Assembly (NCBI GenBank): GCA_017437205.1
Contig: JAFSBP010000083.1
Span: 1-10,208 of the forward strand
Direction of reading: 5' to 3'
From: Lachnospiraceae bacterium
Lineage (GTDB): Bacteria > Bacillota > Clostridia > Lachnospirales > Lachnospiraceae
Length of the DNA: 10,208 nucleotides
Part shown: positions 1 to 5,589 of the stretch, piece after piece
How the letters are laid out: every line of letters starts with the position of its first letter
Numbering within the stretch: position 1 is the stretch's first letter
Notes under the pieces: model-generated
What the model saw: the letters and a program-made list of their open reading frames with translations, nothing else
The model's database searches: none
What the model was told of the DNA's origin: nothing
Position numbers and translations under genes: made by a program

Positions 1-1
1 A

Positions 2-922
2 GAAGGGTATTATGTATGGGGTGGTACCATGTTTCAGTATCAGGATGCCTATTATATGATTTATTCCCGCTGGAAGCAGGAGCTTGGTTTTTTGGCATGG
101 GCAACGGATTCTCAGCTTTGTCTGGCCAAAGCAGACTCCCTGCACGGAAAATTTGAACACGTAAAGGTGCTGTTTCACTATACAGACCCTAAAACAAATG
201 AGAAAATATGTATGCACAATCCTACGGTTATTACATGGCATGGAAAATTTTATTTATATTACATGATAAATAGAGGTACCGGTGATTGGTGGCAGCACAG
301 AAATAATCAAAGAATCGGCGTCGCATATTGTGAAGATCCGGAAGGCGAATGGATAGTACCATCACAACCCGTGATCGATATTTCACCGGAGGGAATTGAC
401 TCTCTAATGGTTTCCAATCCCACAGCAGTAGTCACAAAGGACGACCATATTCTTATGGTATATAAAGCAGTATCTAAATATGGAACCCTTCCTAAGGGCG
501 GCAAAGTATTATGCGCAGTGGCACAAGCCAAGCACCCATGCGGCCCATTCATAAAATATGGAAACCCAATTATGGAAAATCCACAAGACCGCCGTTCCGT
601 AGAGGATCCATATATATGGTCAGAAGACGGAAAATTCTTTGCCCTTGTAAAGGATTTTAATGGATATTTTACGAAAACCGATCAGCGCGCCGTAGCAACG
701 TTTGTGTCTGAGAATGGAATAGACTGGAATTGTTCTGAAAATCCGCTTGCATTTACACCGCAATTAAATTACGGACATGAAATCGTTCCTGTCCACTATC
801 TGGAACGACCACAACTCTATATAGAAAATGGTAAGTGCGTGTTCCTACTCTGTGCCTGTATGGAGCAGGAACATGCCGATACAACATTTAACATCCGGAT
901 TCCCCTCGCTTATATAGAGTAA
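2..922 (+). CDS. GH43-like five-bladed beta-propeller glycosidase, 5' partial
   Basis: Probably a cytoplasmic glycoside hydrolase of the GH43/GH117-like five-bladed propeller group, releasing sugars from plant or host oligosaccharides; the substrate cannot be told. The frame is open to the left edge: codons before the ATG at 29 read EGYYVWGGT, the usual first-blade lead-in to 'YQDAYYMIYSRW', so the ATG at 29 is internal and the true start lies upstream. Visible family features are alternating Trp/Tyr/Gly-rich blade strands, an HNPTV motif (the position of a blade-II acidic or His active-site strand in relatives), SNPTAV, and RRSVEDPYIW with an Asp-Glu pair suited to catalysis. About 307 residues are visible, close to full family length, so little is missing. 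There is no signal peptide in the visible part. It stops at TAA, followed 22 bases later by a hairpin terminator. Exact family is uncertain; a sucrase-like or GH130-like label is possible. Confidence 0.62.
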   Translation, partial: EGYYVWGGTMFQYQDAYYMIYSRWKQELGFLAWATDSQLCLAKADSLHGKFEHVKVLFHYTDPKTNEKICMHNPTVITWHGKFYLYYMINRGTGDWWQHRNNQRIGVAYCEDPEGEWIVPSQPVIDISPEGIDSLMVSNPTAVVTKDDHILMVYKAVSKYGTLPKGGKVLCAVAQAKHPCGPFIKYGNPIMENPQDRRSVEDPYIWSEDGKFFALVKDFNGYFTKTDQRAVATFVSENGIDWNCSENPLAFTPQLNYGHEIVPVHYLERPQLYIENGKCVFLLCACMEQEHADTTFNIRIPLAYIE

Positions 923-944
923 TTATCCCATGGTTGATTTCAAA

Positions 945-985
945 TAAACTGGACCTCGGTTCGAGAGGTCCCTTGTTTATTTTAC
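945..985 (+). terminator. Rho-independent terminator after the glycosidase gene
   Basis: A perfect 7-bp stem (GGACCTC at 951-957 with GAGGTCC at 965-971, 7-base loop) is extended by TAAAC/GTTTA at 945-949 and 975-979 and followed by a T-rich tail on the plus strand. It sits between two converging genes; the tail favours the plus strand, but the outer stem could also slow minus-strand transcripts leaving the dehydrogenase fragment. Confidence 0.7.
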
Positions 986-1368
986 TTTTCCTGCACAATC
1001 GGATAAAGCTGAATCATATTACCGCCATCCACCGCAAGCTCCGCTCCTGTTGTATTTCTGGACTCGTCACCGCCAAAATAATATACTGCATTTGCAATAT
1101 CCTCAAAAGCGGCAATATCGCCAAGCGGTGTGTAGTTAGATAACGCTTCACGGCAATTATTGTAATTAGACTCCCAGCGGTCTGTCTTAATCATACCGGG
1201 AAGCACTGCATTTACACGAATGTTGTATTTTCCAAGGTCAAATGCAAGAGCTCGCATCAGGCCAAGGGCACCGCTCTTAGAAGCATTGTATGCAATGCGG
1301 TCCGGAATACAACGATATGCCGTGTTGGAATTCACGAACACGATGCTTCCCTTTCCCTTTTCCATCAT
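982..1368 (-). pseudogene. Short-chain dehydrogenase/reductase, N-terminal half missing
   Basis: This is the C-terminal half of a classical SDR, an NAD(P)-dependent oxidoreductase of about 250 residues; only 128 codons remain. Seen: GSIVFVNS with the catalytic Ser, the YNASK motif (YxxxK, Tyr27/Lys31), IRVNAVLPG after it, and the closing TGAELAVDGG strand. Missing is the whole nucleotide-binding Rossmann half with TGxxxGIG and NNAG, so the product could not bind cofactor normally. The frame is closed by TAG at 1375-1377, just before VYMMEKGKG. In the same frame above that stop, 1378-1452 reads IDKQI...YKAV, which resembles the helix preceding MMEKGKG in SDRs, and is then closed by TGA at 1453-1455. 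That suggests decay by nonsense changes plus loss of the 5' end rather than a start at 1368. The site before ATG is weak (TAGG). A short independent protein is possible but unlikely. Confidence 0.7.
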
Positions 1369-1413
1369 ATATACCTATCGTAACAGAGGACCATCTTTTT
1401 TCACAGCCTTATA

Positions 1414-1442
1414 GCTATAGCACAGCGTAATCTGCTTGTCAA
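1414..1442 (-). promoter_or_regulatory. Promoter-like sequence upstream of the SDR fragment
   Basis: On the minus strand, a perfect -35 TTGACA (1437-1442) is separated by 17 bases from TATAGC (1414-1419), preceded by TG at the extended -10 position. Transcription would start near 1407, some 40 bases before the ATG at 1368. It lies in what looks like degenerate SDR coding sequence, so it may be fortuitous; if active it would express only the truncated fragment. Confidence 0.4.
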
Positions 1443-1499
1443 TCGAAGTTTTTCAGGCCATTTATCCGCAAGAAAAAGTATCATCCGAATGCTTGTCCA

Positions 1500-1539
1500 C
1501 AAAAAAACGGCATGTTCCCCCTATAAGAGATACATGCCG
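1500..1539 (-). terminator. Rho-independent terminator of ppiB
   Basis: Read on the minus strand, CGGCATGT pairs perfectly with ACATGCCG (1532-1539 and 1508-1515) around a 16-base loop and is followed directly by seven T (1501-1507). It begins 18 bases after the ppiB stop codon, the expected place for the end of a single-gene transcript. Confidence 0.85.
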
Positions 1540-1557
1540 CATTTGCGCAGGAACCAC

Positions 1558-2085
1558 TCAGCACTTTTCAGGTTCGGGATAATCCACTCCAAAGGTCTCC
1601 ACAGTCATCTTTTCAATTACTTGAGGCGTTCTAGGGCGATCATTATATCCGGTAGGCGCAACCGCAATCGCATTCACAACCTCCATCCCCTCAATTACCT
1701 TACCAAACGCCGCGTACTGTCCGTCCAGATGAGGAGAGGTCTCGTGCATGATAAAGAACTGAGAACCTGCCGAATCGGGATGATATGCACGTGCCATGGA
1801 AAGGACACCGGGTGTGTGCTTAAGCTGGTTGTTCACACCATTCATTCTAAACTCGCCCTTGATCTGATATCCGGGGCCGCCAGTTCCCTGTCCGAGCGGG
1901 CAGCCGCCCTGAATCATAAAACCGCGGATAACACGGTGAAAAATCAATCCGTCATAAAAACCTTTTTTTACCAGACTCACAAAATTGTTTACCGTATTAG
2001 GTGCAACCTCAGGGTACAGTTCAGCCTTGATCACCTTTCCATCTTTCATTTCGATGGTAACTACGGGATGTTTTACTTCTGCCAT
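1558..2085 (-). CDS. ppiB: Peptidyl-prolyl cis-trans isomerase, cyclophilin type
   Basis: A cytoplasmic cyclophilin that speeds cis-trans isomerisation of Xaa-Pro bonds during protein folding. The single domain fills the 175 residues. The catalytic core is intact: [13 protein letters not shown] carries the equivalents of human CypA Arg55, Phe60 and Gln63 (here Arg51, Phe56, Gln59), and GSQFFI gives Gln109 and Phe111. The CypA Trp121 position is His (PHLDGQY), as in many bacterial cyclophilins with weak cyclosporin binding. The start chosen is the ATG at 2085, because AAAAGGAGA sits 6-7 bases before it; the frame stays open to 2109 but that extension would place the ribosome site inside the gene. 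No signal peptide, so it is cytoplasmic. It has its own promoter (2120-2148) and terminator (1500-1539), so it is probably monocistronic. Confidence 0.95.
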   Translation of the reverse strand: MAEVKHPVVTIEMKDGKVIKAELYPEVAPNTVNNFVSLVKKGFYDGLIFHRVIRGFMIQGGCPLGQGTGGPGYQIKGEFRMNGVNNQLKHTPGVLSMARAYHPDSAGSQFFIMHETSPHLDGQYAAFGKVIEGMEVVNAIAVAPTGYNDRPRTPQVIEKMTVETFGVDYPEPEKC

Positions 2086-2105
2086 AACCATTCTCCTTTT
2101 GAATA

Positions 2106-2237
2106 TCAAAGATGTTCTGATTCTATCAGATTTTCCACTTTCTGTCCAGTCATTCCTCTGAATTTCGCAGCTTTTTGTCCGTTCATATTTTGTTCATAAA
2201 AACGTAAAAATTCTTTTACATCACCAACATGATTTCT
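2106..2237 (-). other. Possible remnant of a small gene directly upstream of ppiB
   Basis: The minus strand is open for 43 codons here and ends at TGA 20 bases before the ppiB start. The translation has a charged, protein-like composition (for example [26 protein letters not shown]). No start codon has a ribosome site: the only in-frame ATG of note gives 26 residues with nothing before it. The ppiB promoter lies inside this frame. The 32-codon frame at 2216-2314 joins it with a short overlap in another phase, so both could be parts of one small gene broken by a frameshift. A 43-codon open stretch can also arise by chance. Not recognised. Confidence 0.2.
2120..2148 (-). promoter_or_regulatory. 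Sigma-A-type promoter of ppiB
   Basis: On the minus strand TGGACA (2143-2148; five of six to consensus) lies 17 bases from TAGAAT (2120-2125; five of six), with TG one base before the -10 hexamer, an extended -10. Transcription should start near 2113, leaving a leader of about 28 bases that contains the AAGGAGA ribosome site and ATG at 2085. Confidence 0.75.
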
Positions 2238-2314
2238 TCATCTTTACTTTTTATACTAAAGCCATAAACAAGAAACAAGAGTTTAACGCCAACAAGGACT
2301 TCTGGTTTTTTCAT
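2216..2314 (-). CDS. Candidate 32-residue small protein, unrecognised
   Basis: A minus-strand frame runs from ATG at 2314 to TAA at 2216. The peptide begins MKKPE, has a hydrophobic stretch (VLVGVKLLFLVYGF) and ends in a charged tail (KSKDEE), a layout seen in small membrane-associated peptides. The only good ribosome site, GGGAGG at about 2344-2349, is roughly 30 bases upstream, but the perfect hairpin 2319-2339 lies exactly between them; when folded, the effective spacing would be about 7 bases. Without that folding the start is poor. No promoter is evident on this strand between here and the sortase terminator. I do not recognise the peptide, and it may be non-coding sequence that happens to be open. 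Confidence 0.25.
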   Translation of the reverse strand: MKKPEVLVGVKLLFLVYGFSIKSKDEEIMLVM

Positions 2315-2318
2315 AATG

Positions 2319-2339
2319 GCTGATTTAGCAGTAATCAGC
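2319..2339. repeat. Perfect 7-bp inverted repeat (hairpin)
   Basis: GCTGATT (2319-2325) and AATCAGC (2333-2339) flank a 7-base loop. On the plus strand it is followed by a pyrimidine run ending in five T, so it could act as a weak terminator or a structural element of a small RNA. On the minus strand it separates GGGAGG from the ATG at 2314. Confidence 0.6.
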
Positions 2340-2364
2340 TTTCCTCCCTTTTTACTAATATCGG

Positions 2365-2398
2365 AAAGACCTGCCACTCGGGCAGGTCTTTTTCGTTG
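2365..2398 (+). terminator. Strong plus-strand terminator with no plus-strand gene
   Basis: AAAGACCTGCC (2365-2375) pairs perfectly over 11 bp with GGCAGGTCTTT (2381-2391) around a 5-base loop, followed by a T-rich tail. On the minus strand the tail after the stem is only TTTCC, so function is expected mainly for rightward transcripts. The nearest upstream plus-strand gene ends at 922, beyond two minus-strand genes, which points to an unannotated rightward RNA. Confidence 0.65.
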
Positions 2399-2403
2399 TT
2401 TTT

Positions 2404-2452
2404 AAAAAACTTTGGCGCCAGATCCCACCCGCAGGCAAGATTCAGCGCCAAA
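2404..2452 (-). terminator. Terminator after the sortase gene (operon end)
   Basis: Read leftward, TTTGGCGC (2445-2452) pairs with GCGCCAAA (2411-2418) around a 26-base loop that may hold further pairs, and a run of six T (2405-2410) follows one base later. It lies 18 bases past the sortase stop and is the first good terminator after the seven-gene minus-strand run. Confidence 0.75.
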
Positions 2453-2470
2453 ATGATTTTTATTCCGATA

Positions 2471-3415
2471 TCAGTTTACTCTTCTGGCATGTACGACAAG
2501 ACGCTGTGTATTTTTGTTCACACACGTTGACAAGGTAAGTGTCACTGTGCTCGCATCCAATTCCATATCAATGTCAAAGTGAGATTTTTCCTGTCTCTCC
2601 TTCAGCCACTGTACATATGATTCATCGCTGCCAAAGCGGGTAATATACGTATCGCTGCCCGGATCGGTAACATACACCGAGAATATCTCAAATGTCAGTT
2701 CTCCTTCTTCCGTGTACACCGTAAACTTCGGATAAATATCGTAAAACCACTTACCTTCATAATAGCGAAGGTTTGCAAACATCGAGCCGTCGTACATATT
2801 GTGTCCGTACAAAATCGTATGACCACTCTTGAACACATCATCACAGCGATAATCAGCAAAAATAGTACCCGAGAAATTCTCCGTCCCATCAAACAGACGG
2901 TGCAGATAATAATCGTTATCTTCCGCCTGTACCACAGGATAATAAATCTTTGTTCCCCCTACAAAAATCCAACCAATATAGTCCGGATTCATATCCTTCA
3001 TCTGGTGATATACCGCAACCCAGTCAACCGGCGGTGCAGGTGCCTCGGTCGGTGCCTCAGTCGGTGCCTCAGTTGGCGCCTGTGTCTGTTCCTCCGACGG
3101 AGGTTGCGCCTCACCGCTCTCCGTTCCGCCGATAGAGGTCTCCGGAGCTACACCTTCTGTTTCCTTTTCCGAGGGGCTCATCGGTTCGGTCATCTCTTCC
3201 GTCCCCAAAACAATTGAGGGAGGGGTAGGAAACGGTAATTCGTTATAAAATTCCTCTGCTTTCTTATAATCTCTCCATGTGGAAATCAACTGATAACCAC
3301 TGTATAAAAACACCGCCAATGCGATGACCATGATTAGTGTAGTCACCACATTGAACCACTTTTTCTGTTTTTCCGTCATCGGTTTTTTTTCACGCTTCAT
3401 CTTCTCCTCGCTCAT
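2471..3415 (-). CDS. srtB: Class B sortase (SrtB-type transpeptidase)
   Basis: A membrane-anchored cysteine transpeptidase that cuts LPXTG-like sorting signals and joins surface proteins to peptidoglycan. The order is a short basic cytoplasmic tail, one membrane helix at about 21-43, a Pro/Thr/Glu-rich spacer at about 60-130, then the sortase barrel. The active site is complete: His205 in LYGHNM, Cys298 in TLSTC and Arg305 in the TQRLVVHAR strand. TLSTC and the extra N-terminal helical region support class B. At 314 residues it is longer than typical SrtB (about 220-250); the surplus is the spacer, which contains three APTE repeats. GGAGG lies 5 bases before the ATG. It is the last gene of the run, 33 bases after sfsA. 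No protein with a sorting signal is in the window, so its substrate is unknown; it could be a housekeeping-type sortase. Confidence 0.92.
   Translation of the reverse strand: MSEEKMKREKKPMTEKQKKWFNVVTTLIMVIALAVFLYSGYQLISTWRDYKKAEEFYNELPFPTPPSIVLGTEEMTEPMSPSEKETEGVAPETSIGGTESGEAQPPSEEQTQAPTEAPTEAPTEAPAPPVDWVAVYHQMKDMNPDYIGWIFVGGTKIYYPVVQAEDNDYYLHRLFDGTENFSGTIFADYRCDDVFKSGHTILYGHNMYDGSMFANLRYYEGKWFYDIYPKFTVYTEEGELTFEIFSVYVTDPGSDTYITRFGSDESYVQWLKERQEKSHFDIDMELDASTVTLTLSTCVNKNTQRLVVHARRVN
3039..3086 (-). repeat. 12-bp tandem repeat coding the APTE spacer of the sortase
   Basis: Four consecutive 12-base units (plus strand GGTGCCTCGGTC, then GGTGCCTCAGTC, GGTGCCTCAGTT and a diverged GGCGCCTGTGTC) encode the Ala-Pro-Thr-Glu repeats of the sortase linker. 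Units are nearly identical at the DNA level, so copy number could vary by slippage without changing the frame. Confidence 0.8.
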
Positions 3416-3448
3416 ACTTCCCTCCTTTATTGCACTGACACAAGGATG

Positions 3449-4120
3449 CTAAATCTCCACTGCAACCGGCTGATCTATCTGTAATCCATCCACCGTCACC
3501 AAACAATCATACGCCGCAATTTTTACCCCGGCGTCTTTTGCCTCCGCCAAGGCTTCCCGAAATTCCTGCTGAGTTTCCGCATTCGGCCGAAACAAATGCA
3601 CGCCTTTCAGCTGAATCACAAACAGGACACACGCATCAAACCCTTCACGCTTACAGGCAATCAGTTCCCTGATATGCTTTACTCCCCGCAACGTAGGAGC
3701 ATCCGGAAAAAGTGCTACACCATCCTTCTCTAAGGTAACACCTTTTACCTCAATATAACATTTTTTGCCCTCTTTTTCAATATATAAATCAAAACGCGAG
3801 TTTCCGTAACGTTTTTCACGGCAGATAAAATCAGGCTTTATCTTCCGGGCAATCCACTCATAGGCCACCCGGTTCGGTGCCTGAGAGTCCATATTGACCA
3901 GTAAATCACCTTTTTTTACCGCGATTAATGAATACGCCGTCTTTCTGTTCGATGCATTTTCCCGCTGAAGCCACACCTGAACCCCCGGAATCAGCAGCTC
4001 CCTGCACCGTCCGGTGTTTTTCACATGGCAGCTCACTTCCATCCCGTCCACCAGCACTCTCGCCACAAATCGGTTGGGACGCTCCAGAAAAACACCTTCG
4101 ACCATCTCTTTGTATCGCAT
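3449..4120 (-). CDS. sfsA: SfsA family DNA/RNA nuclease
   Basis: SfsA was named in E. coli for a sugar fermentation stimulation phenotype and contains an OB-fold N-terminal domain followed by a PD-(D/E)XK nuclease-like domain; its physiological role is still poorly defined. Here the 223 residues are full length. The N-terminal part has the family signature HVKNTGRCRELLIPG (residues 32-46). The nuclease core shows SRFDLYIE and CYIEVKGVTL, giving Asp111, Glu124 and Lys126 as likely metal or catalytic residues, followed by FPDAPTLRGVKHIREL. The start at 4120 is supported by GGAGA 10 bases upstream. The ATG begins one base after the trkH stop, so translation is probably coupled to the end of trkH. 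That coupling would be weakened by the two stops inside trkH. The stop codon is TAG. Confidence 0.93.
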   Translation of the reverse strand: MRYKEMVEGVFLERPNRFVARVLVDGMEVSCHVKNTGRCRELLIPGVQVWLQRENASNRKTAYSLIAVKKGDLLVNMDSQAPNRVAYEWIARKIKPDFICREKRYGNSRFDLYIEKEGKKCYIEVKGVTLEKDGVALFPDAPTLRGVKHIRELIACKREGFDACVLFVIQLKGVHLFRPNAETQQEFREALAEAKDAGVKIAAYDCLVTVDGLQIDQPVAVEI

Positions 4121-4121
4121 C

Positions 4122-5579
4122 TTACACAGTTCTCCTGCGGAAAAATCCCTTCCAATTGGACGGTAGCATCAAAACGAGCAGCGGGAATATCTCCAATCTA
4201 CCCAACAGCATATCTGCAATCAACACAACCTTCGACAACACTGAGTATTCACTGAAATTCCCGGCAGGACCTACCATATTAAGACCCGGACCGATATTAT
4301 TCAGCGTCGCCGCCACGGCGGTAAAGTTTGTCGTAAAATCAAAGTTATCCAGGCTGATAATCAACAGTGAGGCCGCATAGATCATCATTTAAGTTATAAA
4401 GAAAACATTGATAGAGATAAGCACCTCATGCTACACCTCGCGTCCCTCGAATCGTATCTTTTTCACAGTCCTCGGGTGAATGATACAATCCAGCTCCTTC
4501 CCAATGGTTCTGAACATGATCATAATTCGCGAAACCTTGATTCCTCCTCCGGTACTTCCGGCACAGGCGCCCACAAACATGATGATGACCAAAATCGTCT
4601 TAGAAAACTCCGGCCACTGATTAAAGTCCACCGTAGCAAATCCTGTCGTGGTGATCACCGAACCCACCTGAAATGCAGCATGATGGAACGCCTCAAAAAA
4701 AGACTCAAAGCCTCCCATGATATTAAATGTAATCAATAAAACTGCCGCTGCAATGATGGTCAAATAACAACGCATTTCCTCACATCTAAATGCATCCTTC
4801 GGCTTGCGAATCCACATCAAAAAATAGACATTAAAATTCACACCAAACAATATCATGAATACCGTAACCGTCGCTTGAATCGCTGTAGAATACCCTCCCA
4901 TGCTGGCCGAGGTAATAGCAAAGCCTCCGGTTCCCGCAGTTCCAAACGCCGTTGTTATCGCATCAAAAAACGGCAGACCTAACACTAATAAAACAGCCAG
5001 CTCCAACAGTGTGAAACTGATATACATTCCGTAGAGCATTTTCGCCGTACCCTTAAGCCTCGGCACTAATTTTCCCACTGAGGGGCCGGGGCTCTCCGCC
5101 TGCATTAGGAACATTCCCGGTCCTCCGGTTGCCGGCATAATCGCAAGCATGAACACCAATACACCCATGCCGCCAACCCAGTGGGTAAAGCTTCGCCAAA
5201 ACAAGCCGACATGGGACATTGCCTCCACATTCACCAATATGCTGGCTCCTGTCGTGGTAAATCCGGACACCACCTCAAACAGGGCATCCTCGAACCGAGG
5301 AATCTCTCCATTTAGCACATAGGGAACTGCGCCGGTGATACTGAGCAGTATCCAACTGAGCGCAACTACCATATATCCTTCTTTTGCATAAAATGACATA
5401 TCCTGCGGTTTTTTCCGGACAAAAAGCGTTCCGACCAGCAGGCAGACAAGTGCTGCCGCAGCAAAACTCCAGCATTCATTTTCTCTATAAATCAGACCAA
5501 CCGCCACGGTCAATCCCAAAAAACCTGCCTGAAACTGCAGTACCCGACCAAGCAGATATCTTATCATTGGCGTGTTCAT
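4122..5579 (-). pseudogene. trkH: TrkH potassium transporter subunit, interrupted by two in-frame stops
   Basis: TrkH is the membrane channel subunit of the Trk/Ktr potassium uptake system, with four membrane-pore-membrane repeats. The first 382 codons hold pore loops 1-3 (TTTGAS at 108-113, GTGGFA at 216-221, TTTGFAT at 310-316) and the conserved GSTGGGIKVSR segment. TAG at 4431-4433 and TAA at 4389-4391 then interrupt the frame; the 13 codons between read HEVLISINVFFIT, matching the family start of the seventh helix. After the second stop the frame continues for 88 codons with the fourth pore loop (TLNNIGPGL) and the usual [12 protein letters not shown] ending. Read through, it would be about 485 residues, normal length, with no frameshift. 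The truncated product lacks the fourth pore loop and should not conduct. AGGAGATAGGTA provides a good ribosome site, overlapping the trkA stop. Alternatives are sequencing error or readthrough; the ATG after the TAA has no ribosome site, so a two-part protein is unlikely. Confidence 0.85.
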
Positions 5580-5589
5580 TACCTATCTC

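Larger units (their letters stand above)
2258..2398 (+). ncRNA. Candidate small RNA opposite the ppiB upstream region
   Basis: No plus-strand protein gene lies here, yet the plus strand ends in a textbook terminator (2365-2398), so something is probably transcribed rightward. Upstream are a TATACT -10-like hexamer (2252-2257) without a convincing -35, an AT-rich stretch at 2183-2220, and a second perfect hairpin at 2319-2339. Between the two hairpins is a pyrimidine-rich single-stranded stretch with CCTCCC (2343-2348), complementary to ribosome binding sites, a feature of several Gram-positive regulatory RNAs. The 5' end is a guess. The alternative is a bidirectional terminator plus a minus-strand leader. 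Confidence 0.35.

Noticed and set aside
2086..2109. Eight-residue N-terminal extension of ppiB from an ATG at 2109
   Set aside because: The AAGGAGA ribosome site lies inside that extension and is correctly spaced for the ATG at 2085.
1489..2199. Long plus-strand open frame of 236 codons
   Set aside because: It lies opposite ppiB, whose cyclophilin motifs, ribosome site, promoter and terminator are clear; the plus-strand translation has no recognisable domain.
2316..2405. A 29-codon plus-strand frame beginning MADLAV and ending in the terminator tail
   Set aside because: The nearest ribosome-site-like AAGGA is 17 bases from the ATG, and the strong hairpin and its U-tract lie inside the frame, so a full mRNA would rarely be made.
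4122..4388. The 88-codon TrkH tail as an independent gene
   Set aside because: Its ATG directly follows the TAA with no ribosome site, and its sequence is simply the end of TrkH in the same frame.
4389..4433. Stop-codon reassignment or programmed readthrough in trkH
   Set aside because: Both UAG and UAA occur, while TAG ends sfsA and trkA and TAA ends the S41 gene and trkH itself at their expected lengths; no readthrough signal was seen.
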